NCBI RefSeq assembly: GCF_000282095.2 | Contig: NZ_AKKC02000016.1 | Coordinates: 186,001 to 250,000 of the forward strand | Reading direction: 5' to 3' | From: Rhizobium sp. CF080 | Lineage (GTDB): Bacteria; Pseudomonadota; Alphaproteobacteria; Rhizobiales; Rhizobiaceae | DNA: 64,000 bases | Translations under genes and position numbers: made by a program | Notes under the pieces: generated by a model | Databases searched by the model: none | Seen by the model: the letters and a program-made list of their open reading frames with translations, nothing else | What the model was told of the DNA's origin: nothing | Part shown: positions 43,418 through 52,981 of the stretch, piece by piece | Layout of the letters: each line of letters begins with the position of its first letter | Numbering within the stretch: position 1 is the first letter of the stretch

Positions 43418-45208
43418 TCAGTCCTTCTTCGGCGTCGGCATGACGCGGATGGCGAGTTCGCGCAGCTGCTGCGGCGTGGCCGGCGACGGGGCGCCCATCA
43501 GCAGGTCCTGCGCCTGCTGGTTCATCGGGAACAGCGTCACTTCGCGCAGGTTCTTGGCGCCGACGAGCAGCATGACGATACGGTCGATGCCGAAAGCCGC
43601 GCCGCCATGCGGAGGCGCGCCGTACTGGAAGGCGCGGTACATGCCGCCGAACCGGTCCTCGACGTCTGCCTGGCTGAGGCCGACCTTTTCGAAGGCCTTG
43701 ACCATCAGTTCCGGCGACTGGTTGCGGATCGAACCCGAAGCGATTTCGAAGCCGTTGCACACCGCGTCATACTGGAATGCCTTGATCGTCAACGGATCCT
43801 GGTTTTCCAGCGCCTCGATGCCGCCCTGCGGCATGGAGAACGGGTTGTGGGCGAAGTCGATCTTCTTTTCCTCCTCGCTCCATTCGTAGAACGGGAAGTC
43901 GACGATCCAGCACATCTCGAAACGGTCGCGGTCGACGAGGTTCAGTTCTTCGCCGGCGCGGGTGCGGGCTTCGCCTGCAAACTTGTAGAACTTGGCCGGG
44001 TCGCCGGCGACGAAGAAGCAGGCGTCACCGTCATCGAGGCCGAGCTGGGTGCGGATCGCCTCGGTGCGCTCCTCGCCGATGTTCTTGGCGAGCGGCCCGG
44101 CGCCTTCGAGCTTGTCGCCTTCCTTGCGCCAGAAGATGTAGCCGAGGCCCGGCTGGCCGGTCGACTGCGCCCAGGCGTTCATGCGGTCGCAGAATGCGCG
44201 GCTGCCGCCGGTCTTGGCCGGGATTGCCCAGACTTCGACCTTGGGGTTCGAAGCGATCATGCCCGCGAACACCTTGAAGCCGGAGCCGGCGAAATGGTCG
44301 GTGACGGCCTGCATCTCGATCGGATTGCGCAGGTCCGGCTTGTCGGAGCCGTATTTGCGGATCGCCACGTCATAGGGAATGCGCGGCCAGTCCTTGGTGA
44401 CCGGCTTGCCTTCGGCGAACTGTTCGAACACGCCGGTCATGACCGGACCCATCGTGTTCCAGACGTCTTCCTGGGTGACGAAGCTCATTTCCAGGTCCAG
44501 CTGGTAGAACTCGCCCGGCAGGCGGTCGGCGCGCGGGTCTTCGTCGCGGAAGCACGGAGCAATCTGGAAATAACGGTCGAAACCGGCGACCATCAGCAGC
44601 TGCTTGTACTGCTGTGGCGCCTGCGGCAGCGCGAAGAACTTGCCCTCATGAATGCGGCTCGGCACCAGGAAGTCGCGTGCGCCTTCCGGCGACGAAGCGG
44701 TCAGGATCGGCGTCGAATATTCGGCGAAACCGATTTCGCCCATGCGGCGGCGCATGTCGGAAATGATCTGGGTGCGCTTGACGATGTTCCGGTGCAGGGT
44801 TTCGCGGCGCAGGTCGAGGAAGCGGTACTTGAGGCGCACGTCTTCCGGATAGTCCGGCTCGCCGAACACCGGCAGCGGCAGTTCCTTGGCAGCGGAGAGC
44901 ACTTCGATCTCCTGGGCGTAGAGCTCGATCTCGCCGGTCGCCATGCCCTTGTTGACGGTGTCTTCCGAGCGCGCCTTGACGAGGCCGTCGATGCGGATGA
45001 CCCACTCGCCGCGAACGATCTCGGCGGTCTTGAAGGCGGGGCTGTCCGGATCGGCGACGACCTGGGTCATGCCGTAATGGTCGCGAAGGTCGATGAACAG
45101 CACGCCGCCGTGATCTCGCACGCGATGCACCCAGCCGGACAGGCGGACGGTCGATCCGACGTCGGACTTCTTGAGGGCGGCACAGGTATGGCTGCGGTAA
45201 CGGTGCAT
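43418..45208 (-). CDS. aspS: Aspartate-tRNA ligase
   Basis: This 596-residue class II synthetase has the N-terminal OB fold (RLSGWVHRVRDHGGVLFIDLRD), motif 2 FRDEDPRADRLPGEFYQLDLEM, the bacterial insertion domain, and motif 3 GIDRIVMLL. Alphaproteobacteria usually lack AsnRS and use a non-discriminating AspRS with GatCAB, so it probably also charges tRNA-Asn. ATG at 45208 has AGGA upstream; the longer frame to 45307 is not conserved-like. Confidence 0.96.
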   Translation of the reverse strand: MHRYRSHTCAALKKSDVGSTVRLSGWVHRVRDHGGVLFIDLRDHYGMTQVVADPDSPAFKTAEIVRGEWVIRIDGLVKARSEDTVNKGMATGEIELYAQEIEVLSAAKELPLPVFGEPDYPEDVRLKYRFLDLRRETLHRNIVKRTQIISDMRRRMGEIGFAEYSTPILTASSPEGARDFLVPSRIHEGKFFALPQAPQQYKQLLMVAGFDRYFQIAPCFRDEDPRADRLPGEFYQLDLEMSFVTQEDVWNTMGPVMTGVFEQFAEGKPVTKDWPRIPYDVAIRKYGSDKPDLRNPIEMQAVTDHFAGSGFKVFAGMIASNPKVEVWAIPAKTGGSRAFCDRMNAWAQSTGQPGLGYIFWRKEGDKLEGAGPLAKNIGEERTEAIRTQLGLDDGDACFFVAGDPAKFYKFAGEARTRAGEELNLVDRDRFEMCWIVDFPFYEWSEEEKKIDFAHNPFSMPQGGIEALENQDPLTIKAFQYDAVCNGFEIASGSIRNQSPELMVKAFEKVGLSQADVEDRFGGMYRAFQYGAPPHGGAAFGIDRIVMLLVGAKNLREVTLFPMNQQAQDLLMGAPSPATPQQLRELAIRVMPTPKKD

Positions 45209-45376
45209 TTCAGTATCCTGGACGGTTAAGTTTTGCGGTCTTTTGGCGTGCGTAGCACGGCCTGCCGGCTTTATGGAAAATCGGCGGGAAAAGCGCATGA
45301 TGGACATGCTTTGTCAAGGCAGAACCGATCTGCCGCCCAAAACGCCGTGAAGGATCGCAGGTATATCGGGCCGCGG

Positions 45377-45907
45377 TCAGCGGGCTGCGGCGGCCCCGAA
45401 CAGGTCGCGCATCGCCTTCTCCTCCTGCACGATACGAACGATCAGGATGACGAGGTAGACAGGCAGCCCGATCATAAGCGTGAGCCAGCTGTGGAAGATC
45501 AGTGCGTAACCGACGAGTTCCGGCAGGATGTTCAGAAAATAGTTCGGGTGCCGGATGGTGCGGAAAAGCCAGTGCCGGCTGACCAGATGGTTTTTCGCGA
45601 TCATGATCTTCACCGTCCAGACCGGACCGAGCAGCCGGACGATCCAGACCAGCATCAGCAGAGAGGCTACGAAGATCGCAAGACCGGTCGCGGACAGGCT
45701 GTCGAATTCGGTATGCCGGCTCCAGCCTTCGCCGAACGCCCCGAGATAGAACACGCCGTGGGCGAGCGCCAGCAGCCTGGTGTTCAACGCTCCGTACTCC
45801 ACCGCGCCCTCCTCCCGCAACTTCAGTTCATGCCGCTTGGAGACCACGACGCTCGCGATTCGGGCCGTGGCAGCAGCGAGAAAGATGACGATGAGGATGG
45901 GACTCAT
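45377..45907 (-). CDS. Isoprenylcysteine methyltransferase-like membrane protein
   Basis: The 176-residue protein has four or five spans. It has the ICMT/PEMT-type C-terminal motif HWLFRTIRHPNYFLNILPELVG followed by a hydrophobic span and the EEKAMRDLFG ending. The RHPNY and E-E features bind S-adenosylmethionine. Bacterial substrates of this family are largely unknown. GGAGG lies 7 nt before ATG at 45907. Confidence 0.87.
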   Translation of the reverse strand: MSPILIVIFLAAATARIASVVVSKRHELKLREEGAVEYGALNTRLLALAHGVFYLGAFGEGWSRHTEFDSLSATGLAIFVASLLMLVWIVRLLGPVWTVKIMIAKNHLVSRHWLFRTIRHPNYFLNILPELVGYALIFHSWLTLMIGLPVYLVILIVRIVQEEKAMRDLFGAAAAR

Positions 45908-46135
45908 GTGTGGGCGCCTCCGTTTCCTCCCGATTAGGACAACAAAGGTCGCAACTCCAGAGGCCTCCGATACGGACACGCGTTGCCGCCAGAGCACCGG
46001 CACAATCTCCCGCACATGACCCGAAGGATCGAAAGACCGTAAGTGTCGCTTATCGCTGTGCCCCGCCCGCCGTTCAGGATATAGGTTCGGTAGAACTGCC
46101 AGTGCCTCTCCCGATTCCCGTGCAAAGCCCTGCCG

Positions 46136-47374
46136 ATGAGCCATATCCGTCCGCTGATCCCCCTCCTCGTCACCGCAGGCATCCTCATCGGCGGCAACGG
46201 ACTTCAAGGAACATATATCGCGCTGCGCGGCTCGGCCGAAGGGTTTTCGCCTTCGACCATCGGCATGATCGGCGCCGGCTACAGCATCGGTTTCGCCTTC
46301 GGCTGCATGTATGTGACGCGGCTGCTCCGGCAGATCGGCCATATCCGCACCTTCTCGGCCATGGCAGCGGTCACAGCTTCGGCTTCAATCGGCATGTCGA
46401 TGATCATCGACCCGGTCTTCTGGTTCGCGATGCGCTTCGTGATCGGTATTGCCGTCGCCAGCTTGTTTGCAACGGTCGAGAGCTGGATCAACGCCAAGGT
46501 CACCAATGCCAACCGCGCACGCACGCTCTCCGTCTACCGTTTCGTCGATCTCGGCTCGGTGACGGTGGCGCAATACATCATTCCGACCGTCGGCATCGAA
46601 GGCCCGATCATCTTCAACATCATCGCGATTGCGCTGGTCTTGTCGCTGGTGCCGATCTCGATCGCCGACAAGTCGAGCCCGGCGCCGCCGGAAGCGATCG
46701 CCTTCGACCTCAAGGCCGTCTGGCGGATTTCGCCGCTTGCGGTCGTGGGCGTCATCTCAGTCGGCCTGTCGATGGCGGCCTTCCGCAATATCGGGCCGAT
46801 CTATGCCGAAGAGATCGGCATGAGCATCACCTCGATCGCCACGTTCATGAGCGCCGGCATCATCGGCGGCGTGGTGCTGCAATATCCGCTCGGCATCTAT
46901 TCCGACCGGCTCGACCGGCGCCGCGTCATCCTGTGGACGACGATCGGCTCGATCATCACAGGCGCCTACCTCTCCTTCGGGGCGGGTACCAACGAGACCG
47001 CCAATATCGTCAGCGTCTTCCTGTTCGGCGCCTTCTCGATGCCGCTCTATTCTCTCTGTTCGGCACATGGCAACGACTATGCCAAGCCCGGCGAGCACGC
47101 GCTGGTCTCGGCGGGCCTGTTGTTCTACTGGTCTGTCGGCGCGACGATCGGGCCGCTGCTCGCCTCGATCCTGCTGCAATATTACGGACCGCGCGCCTTT
47201 TTCGCCTATACCTCGTTCATTTTCCTGGGCTTCATGATCTTCACGCTCAGGCGAATGCGGGCGCGTGCCTCAGTGCCCCCATCGGAGCGATCCTGGCGCT
47301 TTCGTGCACTGCTTCGGACATCGGCCTATTTCAACAGGCTCGCCGGTCCGCCCGATAAAGACGAGCGCGAGTAA
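46136..47374 (+). CDS. MFS transporter
   Basis: The 412-residue protein has twelve predicted spans, starting with GILIGGNGLQGTYIALRGSA. The mid-protein loop has GIYSDRLDRRRVILWTTIG, the MFS motif A variant. The family is YcaD-like; substrate unknown. The C-terminal tail is long, basic and charged (RRMRARASVPPSERSWRF). It is divergent from the ICMT-like gene. Confidence 0.9.
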   Translation: MSHIRPLIPLLVTAGILIGGNGLQGTYIALRGSAEGFSPSTIGMIGAGYSIGFAFGCMYVTRLLRQIGHIRTFSAMAAVTASASIGMSMIIDPVFWFAMRFVIGIAVASLFATVESWINAKVTNANRARTLSVYRFVDLGSVTVAQYIIPTVGIEGPIIFNIIAIALVLSLVPISIADKSSPAPPEAIAFDLKAVWRISPLAVVGVISVGLSMAAFRNIGPIYAEEIGMSITSIATFMSAGIIGGVVLQYPLGIYSDRLDRRRVILWTTIGSIITGAYLSFGAGTNETANIVSVFLFGAFSMPLYSLCSAHGNDYAKPGEHALVSAGLLFYWSVGATIGPLLASILLQYYGPRAFFAYTSFIFLGFMIFTLRRMRARASVPPSERSWRFRALLRTSAYFNRLAGPPDKDERE

Positions 47375-47451
47375 CGCTTAAACACCGTTGCGTATTGACA
47401 TATGCGGCCGGAAGGAGAAGGAAGGTTGATCACCCTCACGTGAATGAAACG

Positions 47452-48597
47452 ATGATCCAAACGACCGCTGCACTCGAAGAAGCCTGCATCCAGCTGGCCC
47501 AATCGGACTTCATCACCATCGACACCGAGTTTCTCAGGGAAACGACCTTCTGGCCGGAGCTGTGCCTCATCCAGATGGCAAGCCCGACTGTCGAAGTCCT
47601 TGTCGATCCGCTCGCCAAGGGGCTGAGCCTGAAACCCTTTTTCGAGCTGATGGCCAATCCCGCCGTCATCAAGGTGTTTCACGCCGCCCGCCAGGACATC
47701 GAAATCATCCACCATCTCGGCAATCTGGTGCCGCATCCGATCTTCGATACGCAGGTCGCCGCCATGGTCTGCGGTTTCGGGGATTCGGTCTCCTACGACC
47801 AGCTCGTCAGCCGCATCAAGGACGTCCATATCGACAAGTCCTCGCGCTTTACCGACTGGAGCCGCCGGCCGCTGTCCGACAAGCAGCTCGAATATGCGCT
47901 GGCCGATGTGACCCATCTGCGCGACGTCTATCTCTTCCTGAAAGCCCAGCTCGAGCGCGAAGGCCGCGCCCTGTGGCTGACCGAGGAAATGGCAGTCCTC
48001 GAATCGCCCGGCACCTATGACCTGCATCCGGACGACGCCTGGGCGCGCCTCAAGTCGCGCCTGCGCAAGCCGACGGAGCTCGCCGTCCTGAAATACGTCG
48101 CCGCCTGGCGCGAACGTGAAGCGCGCAGCCGCAACGTGCCGCGTTCCCGTGTGCTGAAGGACGACGCGATCTACGAGATCGCCCAGCAGCAGCCGAAGGA
48201 CGTGGAGGCCATGTCGCGGCTCCGCACCATTCCGAAAGGCTGGGAGCGCTCCGCCTCCGGCACCGCCATCATCGAAGCGGTCAATGCCGCGCTCGCCCTG
48301 CCGAAGACCGAGATGCCGCATGCGCCGAAACATGTGCATGTCCCGGAAGGCACCGCCGCCGCCGTCGAACTGCTCAAGGTCCTCCTGAAGCTGATCTCCG
48401 ACAAACAGGGAGTCGCCGCCAAGATCATCGCCAATACCGACGATCTGGAAAAGATCGCCGCCGAAGGCGAAGCGGCCGAGGTTGGAGCCCTGCACGGCTG
48501 GCGCCGTGACCTCTTCGGCGACACGGCGCTCAAACTGATCAGCGGCGGCGTGGCGCTGCGCTTCGTCAACAAGAAGGTCGAGGCGGTGGAGCTTTAA
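47452..48597 (+). CDS. rnd: Ribonuclease D
   Basis: This 381-residue 3'-5' exoribonuclease processes tRNA and other stable RNAs. It has DEDDy motifs ITIDTEFLRE, FHAARQDIEIIHHL and LEYALADVTHLRDVY, then an HRDC domain (about 205-290) with WAWRLKSRLRKP-like sequence and a second HRDC-like tail. ATG at 47452 is chosen; GTG at 47440 is in frame and possible. It starts 78 nt after the MFS gene. Confidence 0.95.
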   Translation: MIQTTAALEEACIQLAQSDFITIDTEFLRETTFWPELCLIQMASPTVEVLVDPLAKGLSLKPFFELMANPAVIKVFHAARQDIEIIHHLGNLVPHPIFDTQVAAMVCGFGDSVSYDQLVSRIKDVHIDKSSRFTDWSRRPLSDKQLEYALADVTHLRDVYLFLKAQLEREGRALWLTEEMAVLESPGTYDLHPDDAWARLKSRLRKPTELAVLKYVAAWREREARSRNVPRSRVLKDDAIYEIAQQQPKDVEAMSRLRTIPKGWERSASGTAIIEAVNAALALPKTEMPHAPKHVHVPEGTAAAVELLKVLLKLISDKQGVAAKIIANTDDLEKIAAEGEAAEVGALHGWRRDLFGDTALKLISGGVALRFVNKKVEAVEL

Positions 48598-48654
48598 GGG
48601 TTATGCCCTGAGCGCTTGCCTTGAACTTCGCGGCGCTGGAGGCCTGAGCGACCG

Positions 48655-48972
48655 ATGCGCTACCCGACATCGAATGTCCTGATCGCCGTCGTCGTCCTGC
48701 TCTCGCTGTTGCTCGTCCTCGTCATGGAAGCGTCAGGGTTCGGGGCCTTTTCGCCGCTCTGGAACCGCCCGATCGTCCGGGGGATCTGCGCCGCCAACCT
48801 GCTCGTCGCCCTGCCGGGCCTGATGAGGGCGAAGCACGTTGCCTGGATCAACTACCTGCTCCTTAGCATCACCACTTATATCGTGGCCTCGACCACGCCG
48901 ATCGCCGCGCTCTGGATCATTCCGAGGACTGCTTTCCTCGCCGTCAGGCATGCATTTTCGAGCCTTTGGTGA
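48655..48972 (+). CDS. Small hypothetical membrane protein
   Basis: The 105-residue product has three hydrophobic stretches (VLIAVVVLLSLLLVLVM, GICAANLLVALPGLM, INYLLLSITTYIVAS). Its last 29 nt overlap the 3' end of the DUF2000 gene on the other strand. No family is recognised. It is downstream of rnd and could be on the same transcript. Confidence 0.55.
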   Translation: MRYPTSNVLIAVVVLLSLLLVLVMEASGFGAFSPLWNRPIVRGICAANLLVALPGLMRAKHVAWINYLLLSITTYIVASTTPIAALWIIPRTAFLAVRHAFSSLW

Positions 48973-49351
48973 TCTTGTCGACGATCTTCTTGTCGGTCCT
49001 GATCGCGATGCCCACCAGTTTCGCATCCTCCGGCGAGAACTGTGCGAACACCTCGCGGTTGGCAGCATCATGGCCGGTCGAGAACATCTCCTCGATATAG
49101 GCCGATGTCGTCACGTCCCGTTCCAGCGAGCGCCGGTGGATGGTGCGCAGCATCTCCTGGTCGGCGGTCAGCACCACGACCGGCTGGATGCTCATCGGAT
49201 TGTAGACATGACCTGCCGCATCCCGATATGCTTGGCCGATGATCGCGGGATTTTGCGCGATGATGCCGCTCGTCAGAAACGCGGTCACATTGAGCTCCTG
49301 CCAGGGGGCGAGGTCATCGCGAAGCACGATCGCGATCTTGGTATCGAACAT
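48944..49351 (-). CDS. DUF2000 family protein
   Basis: This 135-residue protein reads MFDTKIAIVLRDDLAPWQEL, followed by VTAFLTSGIIA, and later VLTADQEMLRTIHRRSLER and VGIAIRTDKKIVDKITKG. It fits the DUF2000 family, which folds like peptidyl-tRNA hydrolase 2 and has unknown function. It is divergent from an AraC regulator that likely controls it. ATG at 49351 is preferred over TTG at 49360. Confidence 0.9.
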   Translation of the reverse strand: MFDTKIAIVLRDDLAPWQELNVTAFLTSGIIAQNPAIIGQAYRDAAGHVYNPMSIQPVVVLTADQEMLRTIHRRSLERDVTTSAYIEEMFSTGHDAANREVFAQFSPEDAKLVGIAIRTDKKIVDKITKGSKMHA

Positions 49352-49421
49352 GAAGAACAACTCCGTCGAAGGTTATGCCAAAGGTCATGCAAGAACTGAC
49401 GAGATAGCGGCAGAGGGTGCC

Positions 49422-50282
49422 GTGGGTCTTGAACGTTCGTGCAGCGCCGCAGGCACATCTGGGATCAGCACAGATTGCGCATCGGACGGCATCGTCCAGG
49501 CGCCCTCCTCGCGCGGCATCGAGCGGATCGAGGCTCGCTTCCACGGGCTCGGTTTCGAGCCGCATCGCCACGACACTTACGCGCTCGGCCTGACGCTGTC
49601 GGGCGTCCAGACCTTCCACTATCGCGGTGCGGCCCGCGCCAGCCTGCCCGGCAATGTCATCGTGCTGCATCCGGACGAGGTGCATGACGGTGCGGCCGGC
49701 ACCGACGACGGCCTGCGCTACCGCATGCTCTACCTGCCGCCGGAGCGGCTGATCGAGGCGGTCGGCGGTTCGCGCGGCCTGCCCTTCGTGCCCGACCCGA
49801 TCATCGCGGATGCGCAATTCCGGCAGTGTCTTGCCGAAGCTCTGGACGATCTTGAAGCCGAGCCGCAGGACCTGCTGCTCGACGACCTGATCGCCCGGCT
49901 TGCGACAAGCCTCTGGCGCCATGCGGACGGCAAGGGCAGCGCGGCGGGCACGCCGCGCGCAAAAGAGGCGGTTCTGCGCTGCCGCGATTACCTGCAGGCG
50001 AACACGGACCGGACTGTCTCTTCCGAGGAACTGGAGGACGTCAGCGGCTTCGACCGCTACACCACCGCCAGGCAATTCCGGAAGCTTCTCGGGACCAGCC
50101 CGCACCGCTATCTGGTCATGCGTCGGCTTGATCGGGCGAAGGTCTTGCTGTCGCAAGGCGGCAGCCTGGCGGATATCGCGGTCGAGACGGGCTTTGCCGA
50201 TCAGGCGCATTTCACCCGTCATTTCAAGAAGACATTCGGCATGACACCGGGCCGCTGGATGGCGCTTCGCAGGAGCGCCTGA
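49422..50282 (+). CDS. AraC family transcriptional regulator
   Basis: The protein has an N-terminal cupin-like sensing domain (GFEPHRHDTYALGLTLSGVQTFHYRG and VIVLHPDEVHDG) and a C-terminal pair of HTH units (VSSEELEDVSGFDRYTTARQFRKLLG and LADIAVETGFADQAHFTRHFKKTFGMTPG). GTG at 49422 has AGAGGG 6 nt upstream and leaves a promoter gap. An earlier ATG at 49350 would overlap the divergent gene's start codon. The likely target is the adjacent DUF2000 gene and itself. Confidence 0.9.
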   Translation: MGLERSCSAAGTSGISTDCASDGIVQAPSSRGIERIEARFHGLGFEPHRHDTYALGLTLSGVQTFHYRGAARASLPGNVIVLHPDEVHDGAAGTDDGLRYRMLYLPPERLIEAVGGSRGLPFVPDPIIADAQFRQCLAEALDDLEAEPQDLLLDDLIARLATSLWRHADGKGSAAGTPRAKEAVLRCRDYLQANTDRTVSSEELEDVSGFDRYTTARQFRKLLGTSPHRYLVMRRLDRAKVLLSQGGSLADIAVETGFADQAHFTRHFKKTFGMTPGRWMALRRSA

Positions 50283-50409
50283 AGCTGCGGGCCCTTGTAA
50301 AATAACCGTCATCAAAGCTTCATCGAAGCGTCAATCTTCCATCACCTCCCCGTCACGCACTCGCCTTAACCGGTTGGCGTCTTCGACACGCCAACCAACA
50401 GGTGATCCC

Positions 50410-51768
50410 ATGACTCGCTTTCTGCTTGCTACCGTCGCGCTCGCCGCGCTGATCAGCGGCTCCGCTTCCGCCGACGACAAGGTTTTCCCAGCCAAGCTCA
50501 CCGGCCAGGCGGTCCTGCCCGCCAACACGGTCCTCCCGGCTCCGGCCGATGCACCGGCGTTCCTCAAGACATCCGGCAAGTTCACCACCGCCGACCGCAA
50601 GCGCACCGAAGCCCTCGGCACCCTGCCGGGCAAGGACGGCGCCCGCATCACCGACGTCAAGCTGCCGCTCGACGGCCAGCCGGTCCAGGGTTTCTCCGGC
50701 ATCAAGACTATGGCTGACGGCACGTTCTGGACGCTGTCGGACAACGGTTTCGGCGGCAAGACCAATTCCTCCGACGCCATGCTGTTCCTGCACCAGATGA
50801 AATTCGACTGGGCTGCCAACAAGGCCGAAGTCGTCAAGAACGTCTTCCTCTCCGACCCGAACAAGATCGCGCCGTTCCCCATCGTCGCGGAAGCTTCGGA
50901 GACCCGTTACCTCACCGGCGCCGATTTCGACATCGAATCGATCCAGCCGGTTGCCGACGGCTTCTGGCTCGGCGACGAATTCGGTCCCTATCTCATCAAG
51001 GTCGACAGCCAAGGCCGCCTGACGGACGTCGTATCGACGTTCGTCGACGGCAAGCCGGTCACATCTCCCGACAGCCCGCTCGTCCAGCTGCAGGCGAACC
51101 CGGTCGCCAAGGCACCGGTCTTCAACGTGAAGCGTTCCGGCGGCTATGAAGGCCTTGCGATGTCCAAGGACGGGGCCAAGCTCTACGGCCTGCTCGAAGG
51201 GCCGCTCTACAAGGAAGACGGCAAGGTCGAAGACGCAGACGGGCTGACCGCGCTGCGCGTCATCGAGTTTGACGTCGCCTCCAAGGCGTGGACCGGCCGC
51301 TCCTGGCTTTACCCGCTCTCCAAGGGCGGCGAGGCGATCGGCGACTTCAACATGGTCGACGCGACGACCGCTCTCGTCATCGAGCGCGACAACGGCGCCG
51401 GCACCGCCGACAAGCCCTGCGCCGACCCGGCAAAGCCGGAGCCGACCTGCTTCAACGCACCGGCCAAGCACAAGCGCGTCTACAAGATCGAAATGACCGA
51501 CGCCAATGTCGGCAAGGCCGTCCGCAAGATCGGCTATATCGACCTGATGAACATCCAGGACCCGGACAACAAGAAGAAGGCCGGCAATGTCGCCGGCGTC
51601 TACGACATGCCGTTCGTGACGATCGAGAACGTCGACGTCATCGACGCCACCCACATCATCATCGGCAACGACAACAACCTCCCCTTCTCGGCCGGCCGCG
51701 CCGTCGACAAGGCTGATAACAATGAGTTCAGCGTACTCGAAGTTGGGGAGTTTTTGACCGCGAAGTAA
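50410..51768 (+). CDS. Esterase-like activity of phytase family protein
   Basis: The 452-residue protein has a signal peptide (ALISGSASA-DD) and the phytase-like beta-propeller: GFSGIKTMADGTFWTLSDNGFG, FDIESIQPVADGFWLGDEFGPYLIKV, YEGLAMSKDGAKLYGLLEGPLYK and HIIIGNDNNLPFSAGR. Members hydrolyse phosphoesters in the periplasm or outside the cell. Whether it is a true phytase is not known. AGGTGA precedes the ATG, and a terminator follows, so it is monocistronic. Confidence 0.92.
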   Translation: MTRFLLATVALAALISGSASADDKVFPAKLTGQAVLPANTVLPAPADAPAFLKTSGKFTTADRKRTEALGTLPGKDGARITDVKLPLDGQPVQGFSGIKTMADGTFWTLSDNGFGGKTNSSDAMLFLHQMKFDWAANKAEVVKNVFLSDPNKIAPFPIVAEASETRYLTGADFDIESIQPVADGFWLGDEFGPYLIKVDSQGRLTDVVSTFVDGKPVTSPDSPLVQLQANPVAKAPVFNVKRSGGYEGLAMSKDGAKLYGLLEGPLYKEDGKVEDADGLTALRVIEFDVASKAWTGRSWLYPLSKGGEAIGDFNMVDATTALVIERDNGAGTADKPCADPAKPEPTCFNAPAKHKRVYKIEMTDANVGKAVRKIGYIDLMNIQDPDNKKKAGNVAGVYDMPFVTIENVDVIDATHIIIGNDNNLPFSAGRAVDKADNNEFSVLEVGEFLTAK

Positions 51769-51790
51769 GCGGGAAGCGTCTCAAAGGCGA

Positions 51791-51823
51791 AGAGCGTCCG
51801 GTGAAAGCCGGGCGCTCTTTTTT
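51791..51823 (+). terminator. Rho-independent terminator
   Basis: AGAGCG...CGCTCT stem with inner CCGG pairing is followed by TTTTTT, 22 nt after the esterase gene stop. Confidence 0.88.
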
Positions 51824-51989
51824 GGGGGCTTGGCCGTTAGTGGGGCCGCTTTTGGCCCGAAGCGGTCATACGCGGTATGTGATATCGGAAAGCCAGATGC
51901 ATCAATGATATCTTCGTCCGCGACGCGAAGGGCTGTTATCCCTCACTGAGTAAAGCGACAGTCGAGGCAATAGAAAGGCAGAGGTGGGG

Positions 51990-52586
51990 ATGCAGCATAT
52001 TCCAGATGATGCGTGGGATGCCTGGGCACCGGAACTGCTTTTTGAGCGCTTCCGCTATCAGAGTTCACCCTGGTACGTTGTCGGTGGCTGGGCACTGGAC
52101 CTGTGGCACGGCTACCAGACCCGCGATCATGAGGACTTGGAGTTCTGCATACTTTCGGAGGATGTCGATCTTTTTCGCGCCCAGTTATCCGAGCTGGATT
52201 TCTTCGAGGTCCATAACGGCACGTTTGCTTATCTTGCTCCCGAAATCAGGCCTCGACCAGAGACCTACCAATTGTGGGGAGCCGACACGACCAACGTTTG
52301 CTGGCGAGTAGACATGATGATCGAACATGGCACCCCGGAAAACTGGATTTACAAGCGCGATCCATCGTTCCGTTTGCCTAGGTCGACTGTCGTTCGAGAA
52401 ACACCATCCGGAATTCCTTATCTCGCTCCTGCTCTCGTCCTTTTGTTTAAGGCAAAACACATTCGGCCCAAAGATGCTGCAGACTTCCAGGCTGCGTTGC
52501 CGAAGCTTTACGATCAGGAAAAAGCCGACCTACGATGTTGGCTGGAGGCGATGTATCCCGGACATGAATGGATCACACAGCTTTGA
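51990..52586 (+). CDS. Nucleotidyltransferase, aminoglycoside-adenylyltransferase-like
   Basis: The 198-residue protein has the MNT/AadB-like fold with VVGGWALDLWHGYQTRDHEDLEFCIL (the GG-W...D...H-D-L-E metal and nucleotide motifs) and LAPALVLLFKAKHIRPKDAADFQ. Proteins of this type nucleotidylate aminoglycosides or lincosamides, but most chromosomal members have no known substrate. Base composition is lower in GC than its neighbours and codon use is less biased, suggesting acquisition. It has AGGTGGGG just before the ATG. GTG at 51984 is an alternative. Confidence 0.82.
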   Translation: MQHIPDDAWDAWAPELLFERFRYQSSPWYVVGGWALDLWHGYQTRDHEDLEFCILSEDVDLFRAQLSELDFFEVHNGTFAYLAPEIRPRPETYQLWGADTTNVCWRVDMMIEHGTPENWIYKRDPSFRLPRSTVVRETPSGIPYLAPALVLLFKAKHIRPKDAADFQAALPKLYDQEKADLRCWLEAMYPGHEWITQL

Positions 52587-52635
52587 GGAAAGGCAGGGTG
52601 TCCACTATTGGCGCGAAGCAGCCACTCACCTGCCC

Positions 52636-52833
52636 TCAACCGCGATAATTAAACAACCACTTGATGAACGCGGTCGATATCGTCACGAAGACCATCAATC
52701 CCGCCCAGGTTTCCAGGTAGAACGGCGGCGGGGCCGGTAGTTTTCCTTCGATGTCGAAGTAACCCAAGGTCATCAGGGACGCACAGATGACGAACGCCAA
52801 CGTCGCCCAGATCCAGATACGCAGATATGACAT
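52636..52833 (-). CDS. Small two-span membrane protein (65 aa)
   Basis: Two hydrophobic segments (IWIWATLAFVICASLMTLGY and AGLMVFVTISTAFIKWLF) flank a proline-rich loop, and the protein ends NYRG. ATG at 52833 has GGAGGGG 5 nt upstream, clearly better than a longer frame to 52935. No function is recognised. It converges with the nucleotidyltransferase gene. Confidence 0.75.
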   Translation of the reverse strand: MSYLRIWIWATLAFVICASLMTLGYFDIEGKLPAPPPFYLETWAGLMVFVTISTAFIKWLFNYRG

Positions 52834-52981
52834 TCGTCCCCTCCCGTTTAGCGCGCCGTAAAATAATTCAACGGCGGCATCGGGGAAGTTGTCCAATTGG
52901 AGTAGACCCTCAGGCTGAGTGTGGGGGTCCGGCATGGCGACGAACTGTCCCCATGCCCGTGTTCCCGCCCCCCTCCGGGTA

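Noticed and set aside
43367..45229. 620-codon open frame antisense to aspS
   Set aside because: aspS motifs on the minus strand are complete; the plus frame has no domain.
45910..47358. 482-codon frame overlapping the MFS gene
   Set aside because: Arg/His-rich, no membrane spans; the other frame has clear MFS topology.
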